DNA of 64,000 nt, taken from Chitinophagales bacterium (lineage in GTDB: Bacteria > Bacteroidota > Bacteroidia > Chitinophagales > Chitinophagaceae). The stretch spans positions 310,001 through 374,000 of the forward strand of contig JAFLBL010000002.1 in the NCBI GenBank assembly GCA_017303855.1, written 5' to 3'. Below, piece after piece: positions 1 through 8,876 of this stretch. A model generated the notes under the pieces. It ran no database searches and was not told the DNA's origin. It saw nothing but the letters and a program-made list of their open reading frames with translations. Positions within the stretch are counted from its first letter, which is position 1, and every line of letters begins with the position of its first letter. Both the position numbers and the translations under genes were made by a program.

Positions 1-216
1 CGTGGTATTATACAGGTTAGCCACATCAAAACAAATCGCTTCCAGTATTTCATTTTTGGAGCGGATATGGTTGTAAAGACTCGCGGCTTCAATGCCAACG
101 GCTTCTGCCAGGTCGCGCATGGAGGTAGCGGCGAATCCTTTTTCACGGAACATAGCGGCTGCTTTTTTAAGGATCAATCCTTTTTTGGACGCCTTTTTGC
201 GTTGTGCCTTTGCCAT
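1..216 (-). CDS. TetR-family regulator, N-terminal part (runs off window)
   Basis: The frame is open from the ATG at 216 (minus strand) to the left edge with no stop. The translation begins [13 protein letters not shown] and continues with the classic TetR DNA-binding layout: a helix with [20 protein letters not shown], then the turn [11 protein letters not shown] and [11 protein letters not shown]. This is the TetR_N helix-turn-helix, which binds operator DNA as a dimer; the ligand domain lies outside the window, so the effector and target genes are unknown. The basic start ([10 protein letters not shown]) is common in the family. The next gene on the same strand ends at 277, about 60 bp upstream. 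The start is chosen because the HTH follows at the usual distance of about 15 residues. Confidence 0.88.
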   Translation of the reverse strand, partial: MAKAQRKKASKKGLILKKAAAMFREKGFAATSMRDLAEAVGIEAASLYNHIRSKNEILEAICFDVANLYNTT

Positions 217-276
217 AATGAGTGGTTGTTAAGTGACAAGTATGAATATAAATATATGTAACTATTCTGATTTGTT

Positions 277-867
277 TCAGCCCTTTGCTGCCGGTTTTAC
301 CGGTTTGGCTGCTGGTTTAAGCGGTGCAGGTGGCCGTATCGGCTCCACTTTTTCGGGTACTTTAGCGGGTACCACCAGGTCAGGACTCAGATCCGGTTTG
401 ATCTGGGTGGCTGATTTCTGACTGTTTTGTGAATCGAAAAAGGTCCAGAATATACCTCCGTCCCATGACTGACCCACCAGATGATTGACTGCGGTGATCC
501 GCCGGCCCTCCCATTCAATGACAGAGTTCAGTTCAATGATACTTTGGAAATCATTGCCGCTTTTTATGAGTTGCAGTATTTTCCCGGGCTTGTAAACTTT
601 CCAGGAAGAATCAGGAATCTGGCCGAATACGCCCGTTGTGAAATTGATGAATTCCGCTTTGCCGCCCATACTGCCAATAATGGCCGGATTGGTATATCGG
701 GCAAATACATCCCAGTTACGGGCTCTGAATCCCCAGGCCATACTGTCGGCGCATTTTAGCATATGGCTCTTTACAAAACTGCTGTCAAACTGAGCCTGTA
801 AAACGCCGGGCAACAGGGAAACAAGTATAAAGAGGCATACTATTATCCCAGGGGATCTTTGTTTCAT
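277..867 (-). CDS. Secreted hypothetical protein with Pro/Lys-rich tail
   Basis: 196 residues. An N-terminal signal peptide is clear (basic MKQR, hydrophobic IIVCLFILVSLL, cleavage near LQA-Q). The body (about 27-145) contains a DSMAWGFRARNWDVFARYTNP stretch followed by beta-rich sequence, which resembles the cone-shaped NTF2/SnoaL-like fold, but no family is firmly recognised. The last 40 residues are Pro-, Lys- and Ala-rich (PIRPPAPLKPAAKP), probably disordered. It likely acts in the periplasm. It lies upstream of the TetR gene on the same strand. No function is assigned. Confidence 0.75.
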   Translation of the reverse strand: MKQRSPGIIVCLFILVSLLPGVLQAQFDSSFVKSHMLKCADSMAWGFRARNWDVFARYTNPAIIGSMGGKAEFINFTTGVFGQIPDSSWKVYKPGKILQLIKSGNDFQSIIELNSVIEWEGRRITAVNHLVGQSWDGGIFWTFFDSQNSQKSATQIKPDLSPDLVVPAKVPEKVEPIRPPAPLKPAAKPVKPAAKG

Positions 868-914
868 GACCTAAAGGTATTAAATAAGTATAAGTAAGCA
901 TCCCGGGGCATATG

Positions 915-1008
915 GTGGCAAGTACGAAGTAGGAAGTACGAAGTACGGGGGCTATAATGATCTTTTCGTTCCTGATACCTGACACCCGGCACCTGGCACT
1001 CGTCCCGG
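915..1008. repeat. Short word-like tandem repeats upstream of the PfkB gene
   Basis: Two low-complexity tracts lie between divergent genes. The first is built from AAGTACG/AAGTAGG words (about 919-947). The second is built from CCTGATACC, CCTGACACC, CCGGCACC and CTGGCACT words (about 971-1001). They do not code and sit outside the promoter. Similar word-like tracts occur at 5905-5938 and 56743-56790 in this window. Bacteroidota intergenic regions often carry such degenerate repeats; function unknown. Confidence 0.55.
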
Positions 1009-1034
1009 CTTTTCATTTTCCCCTCAAATTGCCG

Positions 1035-1042
1035 TAGGTTTG
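1035..1042 (+). promoter_or_regulatory. Probable promoter -7 box of the PfkB gene
   Basis: TAGGTTTG matches the Bacteroidota -7 consensus TAnnTTTG exactly and lies 38 bp before the ATG at 1080. A T-rich TTTTC stretch about 20 bp upstream is a weak -33 partner. Confidence 0.5.
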
Positions 1043-1079
1043 CGGCCGAACTGAATTTTCATTCTTCAAAAACTGATAC

Positions 1080-2003
1080 ATGTCTTTAATTACTGTCGGA
1101 ACCATGGCCTTTGATGCCATTGAAACACCCTTTGGAAAAATTGATAAAATAGTGGGAGGCTCAGCGGTTTATGTGGCTTACGCTGCGGGCAATTTTGTAA
1201 AACCGGTACAGCAGATCTCCATTGTGGGGGAAGATTTTCCCGAGGAGGAAATGGCCGAACTCCGCAGCCGTGGGGTACACCTGGACGGGGTGGAAATTGT
1301 ACCGGGTAAGAAATCATTTTTCTGGAGTGGCCGGTATCATGAAGACATGAATAGCCGGGATACACTGGTTACCGACCTGAATGTACTGGCTGATTTTGAT
1401 CCCAAGGTTCCGGACAGTTACCAGGGGGCTGAATTCCTGATGCTGGGCAACCTGGCACCTAAAATCCAGCTTAATGTAATTCAGGAATTGAAAACACGCC
1501 CGAAGCTGATCGCCATGGATACCATGAACTTCTGGATGGATGTGGCAATGGCGGAACTGAAAATTGTATTGAAATATGTGGATATGCTGATCGTGAATGA
1601 TGCTGAAGCCCGTCAGCTGACCGGTCTGTTTTCCCTTGTAAAAGCGGCTAAAGCCATTATGGCCATGGGACCGAAATTCCTGATTATTAAAAAAGGAGAG
1701 CACGGCGCCCTGTTGTTCCATGGCGATGATGTATTCTATGCCCCGGCACTGCCCCTGGAAGATGTATTCGATCCCACCGGGGCCGGCGATACTTTTGCAG
1801 GCGGCTTTATGGGCCATATTGCCAAAACCGGTGATATTTCTTTCGAGAACATGAAACGTGGTATCATCGTGGGGTCTGCCATGGCCAGTTTCTGTGTGGA
1901 GAAATTTGGTCCTACCCGTCTGAAAGAAATCACCCCGGAAGATATCAATACCCGTATTCAGCAATTCAAGAACCTGGTGAGTTTTGATATTGAACTGGTG
2001 TAA
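1080..2003 (+). CDS. PfkB-family carbohydrate kinase
   Basis: 307 residues, the usual ribokinase-family length. PfkB kinases transfer phosphate from ATP to sugars or nucleosides in the cytoplasm. The second PfkB signature is visible at about residues 230-243 as FDPTGAGDTFAGGF, which includes the catalytic Asp and the anion hole GAGD. The substrate-end glycine pair appears early as GGSAVYVAYAA. The ATP-binding middle has IVNDAEARQLTG and LIIKKGEHGALL. The gene stands alone, converging on the lamin-tail gene with a shared terminator between them. The family includes ribokinase, fructokinase and adenosine kinase, and the substrate cannot be told from sequence. The start at 1080 gives the family-typical N-terminus. 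Confidence 0.9.
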   Translation: MSLITVGTMAFDAIETPFGKIDKIVGGSAVYVAYAAGNFVKPVQQISIVGEDFPEEEMAELRSRGVHLDGVEIVPGKKSFFWSGRYHEDMNSRDTLVTDLNVLADFDPKVPDSYQGAEFLMLGNLAPKIQLNVIQELKTRPKLIAMDTMNFWMDVAMAELKIVLKYVDMLIVNDAEARQLTGLFSLVKAAKAIMAMGPKFLIIKKGEHGALLFHGDDVFYAPALPLEDVFDPTGAGDTFAGGFMGHIAKTGDISFENMKRGIIVGSAMASFCVEKFGPTRLKEITPEDINTRIQQFKNLVSFDIELV

Positions 2004-2026
2004 TATAGTCTGCTGATCTTTTTTTG

Positions 2027-2055
2027 AAAACAGAGCCATTATATGGCTCTGTTTT
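2027..2055. terminator. Bidirectional intrinsic terminator
   Basis: A perfect 13-bp stem (AAAACAGAGCCAT at 2027-2039 with ATGGCTCTGTTTT at 2043-2055) closes a TAT loop. A/T tracts flank both sides, so it can serve the plus-strand kinase gene (stop 2003) and the minus-strand gene that ends at 2054. Confidence 0.85.
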
Positions 2056-3769
2056 AATGTAAAGGCCTCGCCAGCACAATCACATTTTTAAACGACTGTT
2101 TCTTCCCTTCCAGGTTAAAGATTTCTGTAAAAACAATATACCGGCCAACCGGCAGTTTATTCTTTTTTTCATCCAGACCGTCCCAGGTCCACTGACCAGA
2201 TAATCCCAGTAAACCATTTCGTACGAGATACCTGACCGGTCTTCCGCCGGCATCATAGATTACCATATTGGCTATATAACCCGGAGCTGTAACCGAATAC
2301 TGTATGGCTGCTACGTCATCACGACCGTCGTTATCCGGGGAGAAAACAGCAGGTTGTACGGCAATCGTGGCCGGAACTGCATGCACGGACAGGTATTGTG
2401 AATTTTTATAGCCCGGCGTTCCATACCCGGCAGTGGACGCAGCACTATGCCAGTTGCCCTGATCAGGTGAGAATCCTTCCGGACTGATGCGTTCCAGGGC
2501 CACGCCTTCGGGGTTATCAATAAGTTTAAAATGCCACTTCTCCGAATAGGGTACTTCATCCACAATTACCCCGGCTGTATTCAGCAGGAGGGCATATCCT
2601 TCTTCATCGGGTAAAGAGGGTAGGGTGGTCATGCTGATCACCCGGTCAGGCGCCTGAACAAAATAGTCCAGGGCCAGTTGTGCCGGATTTGAAGCGAATA
2701 CCACATATTCACCGGGGTAAATATAAAATGGAGTATTGCTGATTGCTTTGATATTACTGATGGCCCGGTTGCTGTTCCGGTTGGCCAATGAAAGACCGGA
2801 CAGATCCAGTACTTTATGACTCCGGTTATAACATTCGATATAATCTTCTCCGCCACTGCGCGGGTTAAACAGCAATTCATTGATCACGATATCTGACCAC
2901 AGCGCTTCACCGGCCCTTCCGGCTTTTACTGTACTGCCATTCCTGATTGCATTGCCTTTGCAGTCATGGGTATTATTTACCTGCACCTGGTAAATGGTAT
3001 TCCACTGGAGATGGGTATTCAGTTTCAGCTGCACCTGTGTAAATAAAGGCGGAACGGTAATGGCCTGTAGTACCTGTAGTCCGTTATCAATGCTATAATT
3101 ACTTACCGTAGCCCCGGAGAGGCTGTCCAGCGGTTCATCAAACAGCAGTACAATGGTGCTGCTGTCTGCACTGAACGAGCGGAGCAACTGTGGTCCGGTA
3201 AGGTCAGTCCGGGTGGTATCCGTTGAATTTTTTCTTCCGGGTGTACCACCCGCCGGATGATCACTGGCTTTCCAGTTCTGCTGACCGCCGCAGGGAAGAT
3301 GACTGTCCATCATTTCCAGTGACCAGCCGCCTTCTCTTTTAACTTCATTGCGGTACCAGCTGCTGTTATACTGCAGGGCATGAACCGTCATGCCATTGGG
3401 CGCTTTTACTGAAAGCAGATCTGATTCATTGTCCAGTGTTGGAAAATTACTTACGGCAATAGTACTGCCAAACACGCTTAATGCGGCAACTGCACTACCG
3501 GTGCATACAATCACCATACTGTCCGGTTGCAGCAGATAGGCAGGCAGGGGATTACTCTGTCCGGTAGCATCGGCAATCCGCCATTGCTGGAGGTTGATGG
3601 CAGTACCACTGTTGTTTTTCAGCTCTATCCATTCACTGCCCGGTAAACCAATAGCGGGTGAAGGATCGGCCATGAATTCATGAATGATTACATCAAACCG
3701 TTGTTGCGCGCACAAACAAACAGGTGTAAGCATACAGCTGCACAGCAGCAGGGATAAGGTTATTTTCAT
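2054..3769 (-). CDS. Secreted lamin-tail-domain surface protein
   Basis: 571 residues with a signal peptide (KITLSLLLCSCMLTPVCLCA-Q). Two lamin-tail (LTD) beta-sandwiches are visible: residues about 25-120 (VIIHEFMADPSPAIG, EWIELKNNS, INLQQWRIAD) and about 290-430 (DIVINELLFNP, DYIECYNRS, LDLSGLSLA). An Ig-like insert lies between them (about 188-285, LRSFSADSSTIVLLFDEPLD). The C-terminus (about 470-571) is a FlgD/CHU_C-like beta domain: FSPDNDGRDDVAAIQYSV, then YDAGGRPVRYL and WDGLDEKKNKLPVGRYIV. Such proteins are exported to the surface in Bacteroidota, and the C-terminal domain resembles ones linked to gliding and type IX export. Binding partner unknown. Monocistronic, with its own shared terminator. 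Confidence 0.85.
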   Translation of the reverse strand: MKITLSLLLCSCMLTPVCLCAQQRFDVIIHEFMADPSPAIGLPGSEWIELKNNSGTAINLQQWRIADATGQSNPLPAYLLQPDSMVIVCTGSAVAALSVFGSTIAVSNFPTLDNESDLLSVKAPNGMTVHALQYNSSWYRNEVKREGGWSLEMMDSHLPCGGQQNWKASDHPAGGTPGRKNSTDTTRTDLTGPQLLRSFSADSSTIVLLFDEPLDSLSGATVSNYSIDNGLQVLQAITVPPLFTQVQLKLNTHLQWNTIYQVQVNNTHDCKGNAIRNGSTVKAGRAGEALWSDIVINELLFNPRSGGEDYIECYNRSHKVLDLSGLSLANRNSNRAISNIKAISNTPFYIYPGEYVVFASNPAQLALDYFVQAPDRVISMTTLPSLPDEEGYALLLNTAGVIVDEVPYSEKWHFKLIDNPEGVALERISPEGFSPDQGNWHSAASTAGYGTPGYKNSQYLSVHAVPATIAVQPAVFSPDNDGRDDVAAIQYSVTAPGYIANMVIYDAGGRPVRYLVRNGLLGLSGQWTWDGLDEKKNKLPVGRYIVFTEIFNLEGKKQSFKNVIVLARPLH

Positions 3770-3841
3770 AGGGGCAATATATTTTTTTTTGATACGGACT
3801 GCGTTTTTGTCGACATACCAGCCGATTTTTTTTGCTCATTT

Positions 3842-3873
3842 TTTGGTCATACCCCCGCACGGGCCTATTTTTG
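3842..3873 (+). promoter_or_regulatory. Probable promoter of the asd leader transcript
   Basis: TTTG at 3842-3845, a 20-bp spacer, then TATTTTTG at 3866-3873 fit the Bacteroidota sigma consensus (TTTG, 19-20 bp, TAnnTTTG). Transcription should begin near 3880, right at the leader peptide ATG codons (3881-3886), so the leader mRNA would have little or no 5' untranslated sequence. Confidence 0.65.
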
Positions 3874-3880
3874 CCGGGCA

Positions 3881-3925
3881 ATGATGACAACGAAACATAC
3901 AAAACGCATTAAGAAACGTTCCTGA
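3881..3925 (+). CDS. Leader peptide of the asd attenuator
   Basis: A 14-codon frame reads MMTTKHTKRIKKRS and then stop TGA. Ten of 14 residues are Met, Thr, Lys or Ile, all made from aspartate semialdehyde through the pathway that the next gene (asd) serves. The composition is what is expected of an amino-acid-sensing leader peptide such as ThrL. It sits directly after a well-matched promoter and its stop codon lies in the loop of the first hairpin of an attenuator-type fold. It is too short to be convincing by itself; the evidence is the combination of codons, RNA pairing and target gene. Confidence 0.65.
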   Translation: MMTTKHTKRIKKRS

Positions 3926-3968
3926 GGGAGGTTTGCAGCGTTATGTATGTACAGCATAAAAGTTTAGC

Positions 3969-3997
3969 AGGCCTTCCTTACGGAGGGTCTTTTTTTT
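3969..3997 (+). terminator. Intrinsic terminator arm of the asd attenuator
   Basis: AGGCCTTCC (3969-3977) pairs with GGAGGGTCT (3982-3990) around a TTAC loop, with two G-U pairs, and is followed by a T tract to 3997. It lies 80 bp before the asd start and 44 bp after the leader stop. Confidence 0.8.
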
Positions 3998-4076
3998 GCC
4001 CCGTTGTTGTATAGCCGTAAATCAATTTTAATTCATCAAAAAAACTTCCGCCTTGCGGAAGATGGGGGGACAAACA

Positions 4077-5087
4077 ATGAAAGTTGCAGTAGTCGGCGCC
4101 ACCGGACTGGTAGGCACCAAAATGTTACAGGTATTAGCAGAACGGAATTTCCCGGTAACCGAACTGGTTCCCGTGGCTTCTGAAAAATCAGTTGGTAAGG
4201 AAGTGGAGTTTAAAGGACAAAAGTACAAAGTAGTGAGTATGGCGGATGCGATTGCTGCTAAACCGGCTGTTGCCATTTTCTCTGCCGGCGGCGGTACTTC
4301 CCTGGAATGGGCACCTAAGTTTGCGGCGGCAGGCATCACTGTAGTGGATAATTCATCTGCCTGGCGAATGGATCCCACCAAACCATTGGTGGTGCCCGAG
4401 ATTAATGCGGATATTCTTACTGCCAATGATAAGATAATCGCCAATCCCAACTGTTCCACCATCCAGATGGTGGTAGCCCTGAACCCGCTGCATAAGAAAT
4501 ACGGCATTAAACGGATTGTAGTGAGTACGTATCAGAGTGTAACCGGTACCGGTGTAAAAGCCGTGGAGCAATTACATGGTGAACGCAGAAAGCAGGTAAA
4601 AGGCGAACAAGCCGAATACCCGATGGCATATAAATACCCGATCGACCTGAATGTTATTCCGCAGATTGATGTTTTCCTCGATAATGGGTACACCAAGGAA
4701 GAAATGAAGATGGTGAAAGAAACCAATAAAATCATGCGGGATGATACCATCCGGGTAACGGCCACTACGGTTCGTATTCCGGTAATGGGCGGTCATAGTG
4801 AATCGGTGAATGTGGAGTTTGCCAGCGACTTTGACCTGGCTGAAGTAAAAGCAGTATTGGCGAATGCGCCCGGTGTGGTGGTGGTGGATGACCTGGCCAA
4901 TCAACAATATCCTATGCCGATGGACGCCCACGAAAAGGATGAGGTATTTGTAGGCCGTCTGCGCAGAGACGAGAGTCAGCCCAATACCCTCAACATGTGG
5001 GTGGTATCGGATAACCTGCGCAAAGGAGCCGCAACCAACGCGGTACAGATTGCCGAATACCTCAGCAGCAAAGGCTTACTCGGCTAA
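4077..5087 (+). CDS. asd: Aspartate-semialdehyde dehydrogenase
   Basis: 336 residues from the ATG at 4077; an in-frame TTG/ATG 5-8 codons upstream would add MRKMGGQT, which the family lacks. The enzyme reduces aspartyl phosphate to aspartate semialdehyde with NADPH, the branch point to Lys, Thr, Met, Ile and diaminopimelate for peptidoglycan. The NADP-binding GATGLVG is at residues 7-13, the active-site cysteine is Cys126 in NPNCSTIQ, and the acid-base histidine is His240 in GGHSESV. Length is typical (330-370). GGGGGGA lies just ahead of the start. It is preceded by the attenuator described separately and overlaps the convergent DUF2461 gene by 12 bp at the tail. Confidence 0.97.
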   Translation: MKVAVVGATGLVGTKMLQVLAERNFPVTELVPVASEKSVGKEVEFKGQKYKVVSMADAIAAKPAVAIFSAGGGTSLEWAPKFAAAGITVVDNSSAWRMDPTKPLVVPEINADILTANDKIIANPNCSTIQMVVALNPLHKKYGIKRIVVSTYQSVTGTGVKAVEQLHGERRKQVKGEQAEYPMAYKYPIDLNVIPQIDVFLDNGYTKEEMKMVKETNKIMRDDTIRVTATTVRIPVMGGHSESVNVEFASDFDLAEVKAVLANAPGVVVVDDLANQQYPMPMDAHEKDEVFVGRLRRDESQPNTLNMWVVSDNLRKGAATNAVQIAEYLSSKGLLG

Positions 5088-5744
5088 TGCGTGATTGATA
5101 AAATGAACCAGCGGTTGCAGTGCTTCAAAAGCTGCAACCGTTTTTTTTATGAGCTCCTTTGAAGTAAGATCGGTGTCGTTGATGGTGGTAAGTGCGACAA
5201 AACTTTTCAGTTTTAAATATTCTCCGGCGGGATTATCGGCTGCATAACCTTTTGGCAGCCGCACCAGTGTATATTCAGCCGAACGGGACAGATCACCGTA
5301 CACCGTTTTGAATTTCTTATGGTTCAGTATTTTTTTGAAATCAGCATAGTTATAATCAATCTCCTGCCTTATTTTTCCCAGTTCCGGCGGCATGGGCATC
5401 CACAAGCCTCCTCCCATAAAAGCCTGTCCGGGTTCGCAATGAAAATAATATCCCCCCAGGATGGACTTCTTACCCCCGCTGTTGATATATGCGCCCATAT
5501 TGGTTTTATAGGGCGACTTGTCTTTGGAAAAACGTACATCCCGGTTGATCCGGAACATACAGTTTTTCGCCAGTAACCCGCTTATTGAAGGTTCCTTCTT
5601 ACTGAACTGACTGATCACTTCCTGTACGAACAAAGCAAAATCAGCTTTGGCTGCATCATAACTCTTGCGGTTCTTATCAAACCATTCTTTACTATTGTTC
5701 TTCTTCAGAACCTTGAGAAATTGTAAGGTAGCCGGCTGTAACAT
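5076..5744 (-). CDS. DUF2461 family protein
   Basis: 222 residues from the ATG at 5744; an upstream in-frame start would add 23 Cys/Pro-rich residues unlike the family, so it was not used. Family hallmarks are LQFLKVLKKNNSKEWFDKNR at the N-terminus, FRINRDVRFSKDKSPYKTN near residue 70 and GGYYFHCEPGQAFMGGGLW near 110-128. DUF2461 (TIGR02453) proteins are widespread cytoplasmic proteins of unknown biochemical role. Tail-to-tail with asd. Confidence 0.9.
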   Translation of the reverse strand: MLQPATLQFLKVLKKNNSKEWFDKNRKSYDAAKADFALFVQEVISQFSKKEPSISGLLAKNCMFRINRDVRFSKDKSPYKTNMGAYINSGGKKSILGGYYFHCEPGQAFMGGGLWMPMPPELGKIRQEIDYNYADFKKILNHKKFKTVYGDLSRSAEYTLVRLPKGYAADNPAGEYLKLKSFVALTTINDTDLTSKELIKKTVAAFEALQPLVHFINHALAE

Positions 5745-5811
5745 GAGATTTTTTTCTAAAGGTAGCGGAAAGCAAGGACAGCCTGCCGGCAGAACACAGC
5801 CGGTAAAATGC

Positions 5812-5846
5812 AAAAAGCGAGAAAGGATGTAATTCCGATCTCGCTT
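5812..5846 (-). terminator. Terminator of the NUMOD4/HNH gene
   Basis: Eight-bp perfect stem AAGCGAGA (5815-5822) with TCTCGCTT (5839-5846), plus a short inner GGA/TCC pairing. Read on the minus strand it is followed by a run of Ts, 88 bp after the HNH gene stop at 5934. Confidence 0.65.
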
Positions 5847-5933
5847 CTTATAATAAAAGTATCTCTAAACTTGATAATAAAATTCCGTACGTAAATGGCT
5901 GTTGATTACTAACTGCCGGCTACTAACTACGGA

Positions 5934-6494
5934 CTACTTTACTCTTCCCCAGTTCTCCCCGCTCTTGATCCGGTACAGGGTCATTTCGCTGACTCCGTAT
6001 TTATCGGCCAGTTGACGAATGCTGATACTCCGGTTCTTGTTGCCGAGCGTGGCTTTAATTTTACTTACCTGGGTGGCGTTGAGTTTGAGACCGGTGGTCC
6101 TGTTCGCCTGTTTCTTTTTGTAGGCTTTTTTAGCCGGACTCTCCTGTTGGTGTGCCATCATTTCCTCCAGGGTGGCCCATTTCAGGTTCTTAACATCATT
6201 GTCCAGTTTGTTGTGATTTTTATGAATCACATACTTGTGGGCTGCTGACTTACGATCCACCATCAGTTTAGCGATTTCACGGTGGATATACAACGTGCCT
6301 TTGTTTTCAGGCCGATGCAGGTTGAGTGTCCTGTACCCGGTTGTGAGGGAACCACTGAGCAGTTTGCCGTCAGTAATGTCCTCCCTGTAACTGGCGATGC
6401 GCCCTTTACTGGATACAGCGTAACGGTTTCTGAGATGCCTCCATCCGGAAAAGCTCAACGGCTTCCAGATTTCACCGGCTAATTTTTTGATCAT
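5934..6494 (-). CDS. NUMOD4/HNH endonuclease-like protein with C-terminal HTH
   Basis: 186 residues. The N-terminal NUMOD4 motif (IWKPLSFSGWRHLRNRYAVS, then SKGRIAS) is at about 9-34. An HNH_3-type core follows (YIHREIAKLMVD, then VIHKNHNKLDNDVKNLKWAT at about 88-107). The C-terminus has a resolvase/NUMOD-like helix-turn-helix (ISIRQLADKYGVSEMTLYRI at about 156-175). These modules are typical of free-standing homing-type or phage-type HNH nucleases, which cut DNA. No intron or phage genes surround it, so its role here is unclear; such orphans are frequent in Bacteroidota chromosomes. A terminator follows at 5812-5846. Confidence 0.82.
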   Translation of the reverse strand: MIKKLAGEIWKPLSFSGWRHLRNRYAVSSKGRIASYREDITDGKLLSGSLTTGYRTLNLHRPENKGTLYIHREIAKLMVDRKSAAHKYVIHKNHNKLDNDVKNLKWATLEEMMAHQQESPAKKAYKKKQANRTTGLKLNATQVSKIKATLGNKNRSISIRQLADKYGVSEMTLYRIKSGENWGRVK

Positions 6495-6606
6495 AGTAAT
6501 AAATTTTTTTAGCCAGGAAAAGGTTGTTTATAACGGCAGTAAACAGCGGTTATACTTGTTAGATTCAGTTAGTCTAAGTTAACAGAATTAATGAGATAAC
6601 CAATTT

Positions 6607-8736
<2,130 letters not shown>

Positions 8737-8824
8737 GTCAGACGGTTATATAAAATGAGCAGTACTTAAAACTGAAAAATTAATGTGTAATAAGTACATA
8801 TTTATTAACTTCGATAACTATTTG

Positions 8825-8847
8825 CCGGCAGCTGCAAACAGCGCCGG
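8825..8847 (+). other. Hairpin in the leader of the amylase gene
   Basis: CCGGC (8825-8829) pairs with GCCGG (8843-8847) and GCTG (8831-8834) with CAGC (8839-8842), with one bulged A and a CAAA loop. It lies about 30 bp before the ATG at 8877 and has no T tract, so it is not a terminator. It may protect the mRNA or bind a regulator; function unknown. Confidence 0.4.
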
Positions 8848-8876
8848 TGCTATCAATTGCTAAAATAATGCTTGCT

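Larger units (their letters stand above)
3881..3997 (+). promoter_or_regulatory. Transcription attenuator controlling asd
   Basis: Three competing pairings are visible. (1) Leader hairpin: 3914-3922 with 3926-3934 (8 of 9 pairs), inside an outer stem 3895-3907 with 3938-3950 (12 of 13). (2) Antiterminator: 3923-3936 with 3967-3980, 14 consecutive pairs counting G-U. (3) Terminator: 3969-3977 with 3982-3990, loop TTAC, followed by eight Ts. Segment 2 cannot pair with both 1 and 3, and the antiterminator uses the left arm of the terminator. A ribosome stalled on the Thr/Lys codons would mask segment 1, allow the antiterminator and let asd be transcribed; a ribosome at the stop would favour termination. 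The mechanism is inferred from the classical amino-acid attenuation model. Confidence 0.7.

Noticed and set aside
915-947. CRISPR array
   Set aside because: The repeats are 7 bp, drift in sequence and have no spacers; no cas gene is in the window.
3880-3997. Small stable RNA such as SRP RNA
   Set aside because: The size fits and a terminator is present, but the GGAA tetraloop and AGCAG side of domain IV are missing. The alternative pairings with a Thr/Lys-rich frame explain the region better.
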